Below are positions 24,269 to 33,700 of a stretch of DNA of 40,349 nt, piece by piece (within the stretch, counting starts at the first letter, position 1; each line of letters starts with the position of its first letter). A model generated the notes under the pieces. That model was given only the letters and a program-made list of their open reading frames with translations. It did no database searches and was not told where the DNA came from. The DNA is from Hyphomicrobiales bacterium. GTDB lineage: Bacteria > Pseudomonadota > Alphaproteobacteria > Rhizobiales > Xanthobacteraceae. The translations under genes were made by a program, and so were the position numbers. Location: NCBI GenBank assembly GCA_009377695.1, contig WHTP01000048.1, positions 1 to 40,349 of the forward strand, read 5' to 3'.

Positions 24269-25237
24269 GTGGGGAACCGGTTCGCACGTTTATGCCTGTT
24301 GCTGGCCGCCGCGTCGCTCATCTGCGCAACCGCCCGCGCGCAGGACTATCCCAACCGCCGGATCACGATCGTGGTGCCCAATACCGCCGGCGGCGGCGTC
24401 GACACGGTGTCGCGGCTGGTGGCCACGGCGCTGCAGGCCAAGTGGGGCCAGACGGTGGTAGTCGAGAACCGCACCGGCGGCAACGGCAACATCGGCGCCC
24501 AGCGGGTGGCCTCGGCCGCGCCGGACGGCTACACCCTGCTGGCGTCGGCGGAAGTGCCGCTGATCATGAACCAGAGCCTCTATTCGTCGCTCAGTTACGA
24601 TCCCAAGGCCTTCGTGCCGGTGTCCATCGTCAGCGCGTCGCCGATTTTTCTGGTGGTGCATCCCAGCCTGCCGGTGAAGAGCGTCGACGAGCTGGTCGCC
24701 TATGCGAAGGCGCATCCGGGCGAGATCAGCTACGGCACACCCGGCGTGGGCACGCCTACGCATCTCGTCGGCGTCATGCTGGAAACGAAAGCGGACATCA
24801 AGATGACCCAGGTGCCCTACAAGGGCAGCTCCCAGGCGCTGTCCGACTTCCTGGGCGGCCATATCAACATGCTGTTCGCGTTTGAGAGCAGCGCCGGGCC
24901 GTATTTCGGCAGCGACAAGATGCGCCTGCTGGCGGTCAGCAGTCCGCAGCGCGAAACGCGCTTTCCCGAGGTGCCGGCCATGTCCGAGACCCTGCCCGGG
25001 TTTTCCGCCCAGAGCGTGGTGGCCCTGGTCGCTCCGCCCGGCACGCCGCCTGCCATTGCGCGCAAGCTGTCGGACGCTGTGGCCGAGGCGGTGAAATCGC
25101 CGGAGCTGTCGAAGCGTCTCGTCCAGATGGGCAGCACTCCGATCGGCAACACACCTGAAGAAGCAGGCGCCTATCTCAAGGAGGTGGGCGACAGCTGGGG
25201 CAGGGCGATACGCACCGCCGGCATCAAGGTCGACTGA
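24269..25237 (+). CDS. Bug/TctC-family periplasmic solute-binding receptor
   Basis: 322 residues from a GTG at 24269, with GGAG about ten bases upstream. A Sec signal peptide ends at CATARA before QDYPNRRITIVV. The family pattern is complete: VPNTAGGGVDTVSRL, VVENRTGGNGNIGAQRV, AAPDGYTLLA, a mid-protein VPYKGSSQAL and a C-terminal APPGTPPAIARKL. It follows the dioxygenase gene and its terminator by 85 bases, so it may be reached by read-through or by its own promoter. Together with the dioxygenase it suggests capture and oxidation of one compound. Like the other receptors in the window it has no TctAB partner nearby. Confidence 0.9.
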   Translation: MGNRFARLCLLLAAASLICATARAQDYPNRRITIVVPNTAGGGVDTVSRLVATALQAKWGQTVVVENRTGGNGNIGAQRVASAAPDGYTLLASAEVPLIMNQSLYSSLSYDPKAFVPVSIVSASPIFLVVHPSLPVKSVDELVAYAKAHPGEISYGTPGVGTPTHLVGVMLETKADIKMTQVPYKGSSQALSDFLGGHINMLFAFESSAGPYFGSDKMRLLAVSSPQRETRFPEVPAMSETLPGFSAQSVVALVAPPGTPPAIARKLSDAVAEAVKSPELSKRLVQMGSTPIGNTPEEAGAYLKEVGDSWGRAIRTAGIKVD

Positions 25238-25419
25238 CGCAGACAACAGTCTTCCGTTTCGGCAATCGCCAGCGCGCAGGGTGTGGAAAGTGAATTTTGG
25301 AGCGAGCGCCCCGCTGGTTCTAGACATGAAGGGTGGCAAATCCGGTGGCAATCGCGCCAGTTACGCCATTGCCGCGGACGCTCGAGTCCGTCAAACGGAC
25401 GCGGCTGGGGAGGCGATCA

Positions 25420-26437
25420 TGAGAATAGTGATCCGCGGCTTGGCCGCGGCTGTGCTGGCGATCGTTTCGGCGTCCGGGAGCGTCGCGCAGTCGCCGGCGG
25501 ATTTCTATCGCGGCAAGACCGTGGAAATCGTGATCGGCTACAGCGTCGGCGGCGGCTACGACATCTATGCCCGCCTGATCGCCCGCCATCTCGGCAAGCA
25601 CATCCCCGGCAATCCGAAGGTGGTGCCCAAGAACATGGAAGGGGCGGCGGGCTTGCGGCTCGCGAACTGGCTCTATCAAGTGGCGCCGCGCGACGGCACG
25701 GTGATCGGCGCCACCAGCCGCAACATCGCGTTCGAGCCGCTGATCGGCAACAAAGCCGCGCGGTACGATTCCCGGCAGTTCACCTGGCTGGCAGCGCCAA
25801 TGACGAGGTGAGCGTCTGTGCATTGTGGCACACCTCCGGCGTTGCGACGATCAAGGACGCCATGAACAAGGAGCTCGTGATCGGCTCCCTCGGCACCGCG
25901 GACGACACCTATCAGTACCCGCGGCTGATCAACAACACGCTCGGCACCAGATTCAAGATCATCACCGGCTATCCCGGCAACAACGATGTCAGTGTTGCGT
26001 TGGAGCGCGGTGAGGTGCAAGGCCGTTGCGGCTGGTCGTGGTCGAGCGCGAAATCGACGCGTCCGGCATGGATTGAAGAGAAGAAGATCAACATCCTGAT
26101 CCAGCTGTCACTCAGCAAGCATCCCGATCTGCCGGAGGTGCCTCTGATCATGGACCTTGCCAAGGATGACGAACAGCGGCAGATGTTCCGGCTGATCTTC
26201 GCACGCCAGGTGATGGGGCGGCCGTTCCAAAGTACGCCGGGCGTTCCGCAGGATCGCCTTGAGGCGCTGCAAAAGGCGTTCATGGATACGATGAAAGACC
26301 CCGCGTTCCTGGCGGAAGCCGACAAGCTCAAATTCGAGATCACGCCGGTGCCCGGCCCCGCGATCGAAAACCTGGTTGCGGATATCCTCAAGATGCCGCC
26401 GGCGTTGGCGGAGCGAGCCGGCCAACTGCTGAAGTAA
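25420..26437 (+). pseudogene. TctC-family receptor, frameshifted
   Basis: From the ATG at 25420 the first frame gives a signal peptide (ending GSVAQ) and the start of the mature receptor (ADFYRGKTVEIVIGYSVGGG, then HIPGNPKVVPKNMEGAAG), and stops at 25811. The second frame continues without loss from ANDEVSVCALWHTSG to the C-terminus (VADILKMPPALAERAGQLLK). Adding one G to the GG at 25790-25791 restores TWLGSANDEVS. The corrected protein is about 340 residues, like its relative at 20887. The gene is broken by a single missing base, or the base is missing from the assembly. It lies 182 bases after the receptor at 24269, on the same strand, so two different receptors follow one dioxygenase. Confidence 0.82.
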
Positions 26438-26442
26438 CAGCC

Positions 26443-26620
26443 ATGCCCGGCGATCCTGCCTCGATCGCATCGCAACTTGCACCCACCGGGACGCCGCGTG
26501 TCGCGGTATGGATGGTGCCGTATTTCGCGCGCATTCAGGCAGGCGGCCTGAGCGGCATCATCCCCGATCTTGCGGCGGAGCTGGCGCAGCGCGCCGGCGT
26601 CAAGCTCGACCTCGTAATGA
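26443..26620 (+). pseudogene. 5' fragment of an amino-acid-type periplasmic binding protein
   Basis: About 60 residues resemble the N-terminal lobe of a family-3 solute-binding protein: PRVAVWMVPYFARIQAGG, then GIIPDLAAELAQRAGVKLDLV. After VKLDLV (about 26618) the similarity ends and the sequence becomes, on the other strand, part of a chemotaxis receptor. The remaining two thirds of the gene are absent. There is no signal peptide, so even the beginning may be altered. It starts 6 bases after the stop of the receptor pseudogene, so it may be transcribed with it. Confidence 0.5.
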
Positions 26621-26621
26621 C

Positions 26622-26879
26622 GCTCTCGGCGATCGGCTTGGCGCCGTTGAGCGCCAGTGTCGCCTCCAGGTAGGACTCGATGATGTAAGCCGGCGGCGGC
26701 AGGATATCCGCAACCAGGTCCTTGCCCTGGATGATCTTGGTGTAGGTCGGTCCGCCGACGCAGATTTGATGGGTGGCCCAGAGGCTCGCTGCGACCGCAA
26801 TCAAGAGGCCGAGCGTCACGACGGCCCCGATCGGCCCATCTACGGATGGGGAGGGACGAGCTTGCTGCCGCGCTCGCAC
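26622..26879 (-). pseudogene. 5' fragment of a methyl-accepting chemotaxis protein
   Basis: On the minus strand a membrane helix (GAVVTLGLLIAVAASLWA) is followed by GGPTYTKIIQGKDLVADILPP and PAYIIESYLEATLAL, which I recognise as the start of the periplasmic sensor region of Bradyrhizobium-type chemotaxis receptors. The fragment ends near 26622, where it abuts the truncated binding-protein gene head to head. HAMP and signalling domains are absent. The meeting point marks a deletion or recombination breakpoint. Confidence 0.5.
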
Positions 26880-27168
26880 TGACTTGTCAAAGTTGCTGAC
26901 GGTTGCCGGGCAGCGACTTTTCCCGAAATCAAGCTATCGATCTCTGGGAAGCCTGGATCTTAGAGCGCTGCCTACGCACGGCAGCATTTTTAATGTGGCT
27001 TCTCCGCCACACGTGATCGGTTCTCCTTGCGCGGTCAGGAGTTTTTCGACAATCGGAAGCGACTGAGCGAGCTCGCGGCACGCGAGCGGCACATTGCGGA
27101 AAAGTCCTTGGCACCGACTCGGCGGCGTCCTTCACTGACGATCAGAACGCACTGATCCGCAGCATGAA
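26880..27168. other. Region upstream of the integrase, no gene seen
   Basis: About 290 bases without a recognisable gene. One short frame (26994-27152) could encode a charged helical peptide (NRKRLSELAARERHIAEKS), but it lacks a start with a ribosome-binding site and is probably a remnant. No tRNA or repeated att-like core could be identified, although the site just before an integrase gene is a usual place for one. Confidence 0.35.
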
Positions 27169-28161
27169 ATGGCGACGATCCGAAAGTTGCGCGGCCGCTG
27201 GCAAGCAATGGTCCGGCGCAGAGGTGTCCCACCTCGCGCGAAGTCATTCGACAAGCGCAGCGATGCTGAACGCTGGGCGCGCGAACTCGAAGCAGAGGTC
27301 GATCGCTCTGGTTGGATCGCCGACACAAGACTCGCCGAACGTGTGTCGCTCGGCGAGCTACTCGCACGGTATAGCCGTGAAATAACGCCGACAAAGCGCT
27401 CGGCTGCGACAGAGCAGCACCGGCTCAACGGTATGATCCGACGCGACATCTGTCATCGGACGATCGCAAAGCTCACCAGCAGCGACCTGGCGCGTTACCG
27501 AGACGAACGTCTGGTCCAAGTCTCGCCTGCGACAGTCGTGCGCGAGCTCAACACAATCTCGCATGCTCTCGATATCGCGCAACGCGAATGGGGTTATTGG
27601 TTACCCCGAAACCCAGCGAAGCAGGTTCGTCGACCGAATCTGCCCAACGGTCGCAAGCGCCGGCTCGAAGCAGGTGAGGAGCAGCTACTCCTCGACGCGT
27701 GCGACCGAGGTCGAACATCATTGCTTCGACCTTTGATCATACTCGCCCTCCAGACCGGAATGCGGCGCGGTGAGCTCCTCGGACTGCAATGGCAGCACGT
27801 CGATCTCCAACGTCGCGTGGCGCATATCCCTCTCACGAAGAACGGTGATCCCCGTGACATCCCACTTTCGCAGCTGGCTACTACGACGTTGCAGACACTC
27901 GCTGCAAATCCGTCCCGACATCGTGAGCGGGTATTTCCCATGACCGGCAACGCTGTGCGACTGGCGTTCGAGCATCTTCGTGATCGCGCCAGGATCAAAG
28001 ACCTGCGATTTCACGACCTCCGGCACGAAGCCATCTCTCGGCTGTTCGAGAAGGGACTGAATATCGCCGAAGTCTCGGCGATCAGCGGGCACAAAGAGCT
28101 CCGGATGCTGGCCAGATACACCCACCTGCGAGCAGTCGATCTCGTCCAACGGCTCGGGTGA
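27169..28161 (+). CDS. Tyrosine recombinase/site-specific integrase
   Basis: 330 residues with all catalytic residues of phage-type integrases: Arg199 (QTGMRRGELLGL), Lys224 (PLTKNGDPR), His282 and Arg285 (FHDLRHEAIS), His308 (SGHKEL) and the nucleophile Tyr317 (LARYTHL). The N-terminal part has an AP2-like DNA-binding segment (KLRGRWQAMVRRRG) and a SAM-like core-binding domain (about 60-145). The protein looks complete and functional. It lies among gene fragments (26.4-27.0 and 29.3-30.3 kb), which fits an island that has lost most cargo. No excisionase, phage or conjugation gene is in the window, and I could not define attachment sites. Confidence 0.92.
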   Translation: MATIRKLRGRWQAMVRRRGVPPRAKSFDKRSDAERWARELEAEVDRSGWIADTRLAERVSLGELLARYSREITPTKRSAATEQHRLNGMIRRDICHRTIAKLTSSDLARYRDERLVQVSPATVVRELNTISHALDIAQREWGYWLPRNPAKQVRRPNLPNGRKRRLEAGEEQLLLDACDRGRTSLLRPLIILALQTGMRRGELLGLQWQHVDLQRRVAHIPLTKNGDPRDIPLSQLATTTLQTLAANPSRHRERVFPMTGNAVRLAFEHLRDRARIKDLRFHDLRHEAISRLFEKGLNIAEVSAISGHKELRMLARYTHLRAVDLVQRLG

Positions 28162-28192
28162 CGCGAAGTTCAACACCACGGAAGGAATAACA

Positions 28193-28585
28193 ATGAAGAA
28201 GCAAGCCCTGCTCGCTGCTGTGTCGGTAGCCCTGAACTTCCTGGGAATTCAGCCGAGCGACGCTCAGACGCGGAAAATTTCCACTCAAGAACAACGAGTG
28301 ATCTCGGAGCGACTCGGCGCGTGGCTGAAAGATCCCTTATCAGCTCAGTATCGCTGGCCCGCCATCCAACTGGGAGCAACTGAGAGCCGCCCGCGCCTGC
28401 CCTACTGCTTCTCTGTCAACGCGAAGAATGCTTACGGCGGATACGTGGGCTTTCGAACCATCGTGGGCATCGTGACCCAATCTAGCGGCAAGATTATAGG
28501 TTTTGAGTACACGACAGGACTGAATGACGAGTCATCTGTCGATACTGATCGTCTCTGCAGCGTCCTGGGAACGCCGCCACGTTGA
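28193..28585 (+). CDS. Small secreted hypothetical protein
   Basis: 130 residues with a clear Sec signal peptide (MKKQALLAAVSVALNFLGI, cut after SDA before QTRKIST) and a GGAA ribosome-binding site. The mature part has LKDPLSAQYRWP, a single YCFSVNAKN and YGGYVGFRTIVG, features shared by small periplasmic proteins of unknown function in rhizobia. Two cysteines (in YCFSV and LCSVL) could form a disulfide. It follows the integrase by 31 bases on the same strand and may be island cargo. Function unknown. Confidence 0.7.
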   Translation: MKKQALLAAVSVALNFLGIQPSDAQTRKISTQEQRVISERLGAWLKDPLSAQYRWPAIQLGATESRPRLPYCFSVNAKNAYGGYVGFRTIVGIVTQSSGKIIGFEYTTGLNDESSVDTDRLCSVLGTPPR

Positions 28586-28892
28586 CGCCGTATCCTATTG
28601 TTCGACCAGAGTGCTAATTCCGCGAGGCAGAATCAAGAATGAACATGGCCGTACTGAGTCACGGTGCGGCAATCACGTGGCGCGTGATGGCCGTTTCATG
28701 TCTGCAGATGGCAACTATGTGTCAGAGAGAGATACCGCCGTGGCGATTGACCTTCGCGCGTGCTGCCTGCCGAGGGGCTGGACGTACGAATTCCAACACG
28801 CGAGCTTGATACCCTCGTGCGTATGACTCGACCGGAGTCGAAGTCCTAGGAAAAATGCCGAGTCTTGACCCCATTGCGGCCTGGGTCCTCGA
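28586..28892. other. Intergenic, no gene seen
   Basis: About 300 bases after the small secreted protein gene. Open frames on both strands are present but none has a ribosome-binding site or family resemblance. It is probably non-coding or remnant DNA of the integrase island. Confidence 0.35.
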
Positions 28893-29212
28893 CTACTTTT
28901 CGTCCAGCCCTTGGCGATAAACGCTGAGGTCACTTCGATCGCAGTCGGGGACTGGCTCCGGATGCACCCTGCCTCGAATTCGACTTCGCCGAATCGATTG
29001 TTGGTATCCGGAATTAGGTCGAGGCAGGGCGATAAACCACCCTCCTTCTTCGATTGCCTTGCGGTCCCTTTGGGCAAGCGCCCAGAATTCGGATTTTGTG
29101 GTTGGAACGTTCCCGAGGTAGGCGTCCAAAAAGAAGGATGCCGACACGAACAAGACAACGGTTACAAAAGCCATATCCATGATCGCGCAGACATCGTGAC
29201 TCCCCTTGTTCA
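28893..29212 (-). CDS. Hypothetical small membrane protein (doubtful)
   Basis: A minus-strand frame of about 106 residues with one convincing membrane helix (MDMAFVTVVLFVSASFFLDAY) followed by a charged segment (TTKSEFWALAQRDRKAIEEGGW). The start at 29212 is a guess; no good ribosome-binding site is seen, and the tail after IALPRP looks like random sequence, so a frameshifted remnant is possible. I do not recognise a family. Confidence 0.25.
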
Positions 29213-29352
29213 TTGAGGCGGGAGCGCGACTCGTGCCTCCGTCACCAGCGCCTAAAACAAAGTCGCGGTTTGTAATGTCTGGTATATGGATATGTCGATG
29301 GAGAGAAGGAATCGGTTTCGGCCTTTTCACTCTGTTGGTGAAGGATGCCAGT

Positions 29353-29552
29353 ATGGCGCTGCCGGGCGTGGTGATCCTGGCGCTGACGATCATCGCTCTT
29401 GGCATCATCGCGGTTTACGCTGCCGCGCTCGGCGGCGTCTACTCGGCGGCGTCTACTCGGCGGCGGTGTATCGCTATGCTGACGGTCGGCCTACCCCGCG
29501 AGCCTTCGATCAGGCCCTGCTCGCTGCCGCCTTCCGCTCCAAGGCCCGTTAA
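29353..29552 (+). pseudogene. C-terminal part of a membrane protein, broken by a 14-bp duplication
   Basis: One frame encodes a membrane helix (MALPGVVILALTIIALGI, then IAVYAAALGGVYSAA). A second frame continues it as VYRYADGRPTPRAFDQALL and AAAFRSKAR, an ending I have seen in multi-pass membrane proteins of rhizobia (YRYA, FDxALLxAAF). The frames are separated exactly by the tandem copy at 29431-29458; removing one copy joins them. The N-terminal helices are missing too. It lies directly before the truncated sulfotransferase gene. Confidence 0.5.
29431..29458 (+). repeat. 14-bp tandem duplication causing a frameshift
   Basis: GGCGGCGTCTACTC occurs twice back to back (29431-29444 and 29445-29458), followed by GGCGGCG. 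Fourteen is not a multiple of three, so the extra copy shifts the reading frame of the membrane protein gene around it. This looks like a slippage event. Confidence 0.9.
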
Positions 29553-29573
29553 CGGGACCAACCAGCGGGCATA

Positions 29574-30284
29574 ATGGGCGAAACGTATCGTGCCCACGCG
29601 GCTTTGGCGCAAACGTCACGTAGGCACGCGGCCGTGTTCATCGAGGATGCGCAGCGCAAGGCCGTCCTCGCCGGCCTGTTCGAGAGCTATTACCGGGACA
29701 CTCAGGCGGAGAAGCTGGCGTTCGACACCAACCGCCTGTGGTGCAGCAAGCTGCCGGCACTGGCCGCGCTGTTCCCGGACGCGAAGGTGATCGCTTGCGT
29801 GCGCGACATCCCCTGGGTGCTCGATAGCCTGGAGCGACTGATCCGGCGCAACAAGTTCGAGCCGTCCAAGATCTTCAACTTCGATTCTGCCGGCACGGTC
29901 TACAATCGGATGGATGCGCTGCTCGGAATGAACGGCATAATCGGCTTCGCCTATAACGCGCTCAAGGAGGCCTATTACGGAGAGCATGCGGACCGGCTCA
30001 TGCTGCTGACCTACGAAACGCTGACACGCGCGCCGGCCCGGGCGATGGCGGCGGTCTACGACTTCATTGGCGCACCGCCCTTCGCCCATGACTTCGATCA
30101 CGTTGAATACGCGGCGGAAGAGTTCGACGCGCGGCTCGGCACACCTGGCCTCCATCGCGTCGCCGCCAAAGTGCAACACGTCGAGCGGCAGACCATCCTG
30201 CCGCCAGACCTGTTCCGTCGCGTCGAGAACGACTCCTTCTGGACCGATGCCAAGCGCAATCTGCGCGGCGTGCGGGTCGTATAG
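29574..30284 (+). pseudogene. Sulfotransferase family protein lacking the PAPS P-loop
   Basis: 236 residues resembling the central and C-terminal parts of bacterial sulfotransferases: LAFDTNRLWCSKLPALAALF, VIACVRDIPWVLDSLERLIR (the 3'-phosphate-binding RD region), LTYETLTRAPARAMAAVYDF and FAHDFDHVEY. The family begins with a P-loop close to GLPRSGST that binds the PAPS sulfate donor. It is absent here and not found upstream, where membrane-protein sequence lies. About 50-60 N-terminal residues are therefore missing, and the product cannot be an active sulfotransferase of the usual type. The ATG at 29574 has no good ribosome-binding site. Confidence 0.65.
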
Positions 30285-30330
30285 CAGCGGGCGCTGGTGC
30301 GCGTTTCGTTTGGCTCGATCTCTCGACCGC

Positions 30331-30411
30331 TCATTCCCGCGTAAGCGAGAATCCAGAGTCTTCCTTTATCGCTTCTGGGTCCTCGCCCCCGCGGGGACGA
30401 GCGGGAGAGGG
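30331..30411. repeat. REP-like intergenic element
   Basis: TCATTCCCGCGTAAGCGAGA (30331-30350) followed by ATCCAGAG is close to the widely dispersed alphaproteobacterial intergenic repeat in which CATTCCCGCG pairs with CGCGGGAATG. A second GC-rich hairpin (CCCCCGCGGGG, about 30386-30396) follows. It lies between the sulfotransferase remnant and the autotransporter gene. Recognition is from memory of the repeat type. Confidence 0.55.
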
Positions 30412-30441
30412 AACGATTCCATCTAAACGGAATGCGCGCTA

Positions 30442-30511
30442 GTGCCCCGCTTTCGAAGTTCGTGATCCATCGCAGCACACTCTTACACGAACTTCGGAAG
30501 CAAAGGGGCAC
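30442..30511. repeat. Long inverted repeat (about 23-26 bp arms, 21-bp loop)
   Basis: The left arm at 30442-30464 starts GTGCCCCG and ends GAAGTTCGTG. The right arm at 30486-30511 starts CACGAACTTC and ends GGGGCAC. The innermost 10 bases and the outermost 7 pair perfectly, with a bulge between them. The stem lies about 265 bases before the autotransporter start. It could be a palindromic mobile repeat (REP/MITE type) or a folded leader. No T-run follows, so it is not a simple terminator. Confidence 0.7.
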
Positions 30512-30775
30512 CAGCAAATATACGATTCTCGTGCCGCTTTCATCGTTGCCGGCGAGCGTGTTCAAGCGGCTCCTGTTGCAAGACAATCACACCCGCTTTT
30601 TTTTTAAGATCGGCGGTATCTGATTGGATGCCGATCCGCGGCTCGGTCTCACCGGGACCTGCGACCTAGAGTAGAGTGCCACGACTCGATGCCGTGAGTG
30701 CGCTTGTGCGGCGTGAAGAGGTTGGCAGGCGAGATCGCGCGACGCGATGCCTGAGCAATTGATTCGAGCGGCGGC

Positions 30776-33700
30776 ATGAAGCGCAAGCGAGCTCAGACGC
30801 ACGGCTCCATTCTTGAGCACTCTTCGGCGACGTGCGGCTCGTCCCGCGCGAAGTGTGGCGGCGACCGTATGCGGCGCTGGGCGGGTTCCCTTTTTCACGA
30901 AACGCACCCGGACGGGTCGGACGCGCTGATCGCGCCCGCGCACGGGCGGTTTGACCGCGTCGTTGGGCAGGCACGGCTCGCAAAATCCTCGCACGATCCT
31001 TCCGATCGCGTTCGCTGGCTGAAACGGGCGCTGGCCGGCACCACGGCGCTGGTTGCCGTCGCGCTGGCGGGGACTCTCATCATAGTGCCGGCGACGCCGG
31101 CCTTTGCGGACGGCGGCCAGGGCGGCGACGTTGGCGCCGAGGGCGGCACCGGCAGCGGCGGTACCCTCGGCAGCGGCGGCGGCGGCGGTGGTGGTGGTGG
31201 GCCCGGTTTTGTTAATAATGCGCTGCCGACCAGCGATGTGACGGGCGGCAAGGGCGGCGCCGGCGGCAACGGCAGCGGCGATGAGTGCTGTGCCGGCGGC
31301 GGCGGCGGCGGCGGCGGTGCCGGCGGCTATGGTGCGATCGTCACCGCTTACGGTCGGCTCGGCGTCAACATCACCGGCGGCAGCGGCGGCAGCGGCGGCA
31401 CCGGCACCCACCCCGATGCCGGCACCGGCCACGGCGGCTACGGCGGCGACGGCGGCATGGGTCTCCAGTTGAACCAGGCTAGCCGGGTGACGATCGGCAA
31501 CTCCGTCACCGTCAAAGGCGGCGACGGCGGCACTGGCGGCGGCAACTACGTCAACGGCTACGGCGGCTACGGCGGCACCGGCGGCATAGGCTTTCAGTTG
31601 CGCGGGACCAGCCAAGCGACGGTCGATAGCGCAGCAAAGATCCAAGGCGGTACGGGCGGCTCCGGCGCTGATGATACCGCCTCAGGAGATGGCGGGATCG
31701 GAGTCTCCCTGGTTGGCGACAACAACAAGCTGAACAATTATGGCACCATCACCGGCGGCGGCAGTCCCGGCTATAGTGGCGCCGTTCAACCCAAAAACGG
31801 TGGCCACGGCGGCACCGGGGTCACGGTCTCCGGGTATGGTGGTACCGTAAACAATTACGCCGGCATGATCTCTGGCGGCAACGGCGGGGGGGCACTAACC
31901 AATCCCGGCTACGGCGGCACCGGGGTCTTGCTCTCCGGCGATGGCGGTACGCTGACCAATTTCTCCAACATCCTCGGCGGCTCCGGCGGCTCCGGCGGCA
32001 ACGAGGACTCCGGGATTGGCGGCGCCAACGGCGGCAACGGGGTCACGGTCTCCGGCAAGGCCGGTAAGGTGATCAATTACGGCAACTACATCAAGGGCGG
32101 CGCCGGCGCTGACGGTTACGACGGCGCCGGCGACGGTGGCAAAGGCGGCACCGGTGTGTCGATTAGTAATGGCGGCTCCCTGATCAACGGTGACGACAGC
32201 AGGATCATCGGCGGCTCCGGCGGCTCCGGCGGTCTCGGTTCCGCCGAAGGAAATTACTTCTTCAACTCCGGCATCGGCGGCACCGGTGTGTCGATTGAGA
32301 ATGGCCCCCTGACCAACTATGGCGGTATCTATGGCGGCAACGGCGGCACCGGCCAAAACGGCGGCTCCCAGATCATTGCCAACGGCGGCAACGGCGGCAA
32401 CGGCGGCTACGGCGTGTGGGCCAGTGGTGGCACCCTGACCAATCACGGCAGCGGCACGATCACGGGCGGCAACGGCGGCGGCGGTGGCAAAAGCGGGCCT
32501 GGTGGCGACGACGGCAGCAACGGGACCGGCGGCACCGGCGTGTACATGAATGGTGGTACCCTGACCAATCACGGCACCATCACCGGCGGCACCGGCGGGC
32601 CGGACCCCTCCGGCGGCAACGGGGGCACCGGGGGCACCGGCGTGGTGGTTGCTGGTGGCACCCTGCTCAATTACGGCACGATCACGGGCGGCACCGGCGG
32701 CACCGGCGGCACCGGCGTGTCGTTCAATAATGGCACCCTGATCAACAGCGGCAAGATCGTCGGCGGCATTTCAACCGGCGGCATCGGCTTCAACGCCATC
32801 GCCTTCGGTGCTGGGACCAACCGGCTGGAGCTGCGTCAAGGCTGGGAGATCCAGGGCTATGTGAACGCCACCACTGGAAACTACGACACCTTGGCGCTGG
32901 GCGGCGCGGCGAACGGGACATTCTACGCCGGTGTGATCGGGGGGTATAATACGTTTCATGGCTTCGAGTTTTTCGAGAAGACGGGGAGCAGCACCTGGAC
33001 ATTGACGGGAGCGCCGGCGCCGGGCGCGACTTTCACACCCTGGACGATCAACCAGGGAACACTGTCAATCTCCCAGGACGCCAGTCTCGGTGCCACGTCC
33101 GGCGGCGTCAGCTTCAATGGCGGTACGCTCGAGAACACCTCGGCCTTCACCACGACGCGGACCATCACCCTGGACGCAGGCGGCGGGACGCTGCAGACCA
33201 CCGCCGACCTCACGGCGAGCGGCGTCATCTCCGGCGATGGCGCACTCACCAAAGCCGGGGATGGCAAGCTGACGCTGACCGGAACCAACAGTTACACCGG
33301 CGGGACGATCATCGAGGCCGGCACGCTGTCGGTCTCGTCCGACGGCAATCTTGGCGCCGCAACGGGTGGGCTCACCTTCATCGTCGGCGGCACGCTGCAG
33401 AACACCGCGGCGTTCACGACGGCGCGCAACATCACGCTGTTCGGCGTCGGCACGTTGCAGACCGACGCCGACCTCACGGTGAACGGCGTTATCTCCGATG
33501 CCATCCCCTTTGTCGGCGGCGCGCTCACCAAGACTGGCGCCAGCACGTTGATCCTCACCGGCAACAACACCTACAGCGGCGGCACGACCATCAACGCCGG
33601 CACGCTGCAGATTGGCAACGGCGGCACCTCAGGCTCGATCACCGGTGATGTCCTGAACAATGGTGTGCTTGCCTTCAACCGCTCCAACGATCTCAGCTAC

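Noticed and set aside
26880-27168. tRNA gene serving as integration site
   Set aside because: No cloverleaf-like arms or CCA-type end could be found by eye.
31281-31482. Mycobacterial PE_PGRS relationship of the glycine-rich segment
   Set aside because: There is no PE domain, and the segment is part of a Gram-negative autotransporter; the likeness is composition only.
30587-31645. A 352-residue minus-strand open frame opposite the autotransporter start
   Set aside because: Its alanine/valine-rich composition is the complement of the GGC repeats; no ribosome-binding site or family resemblance.
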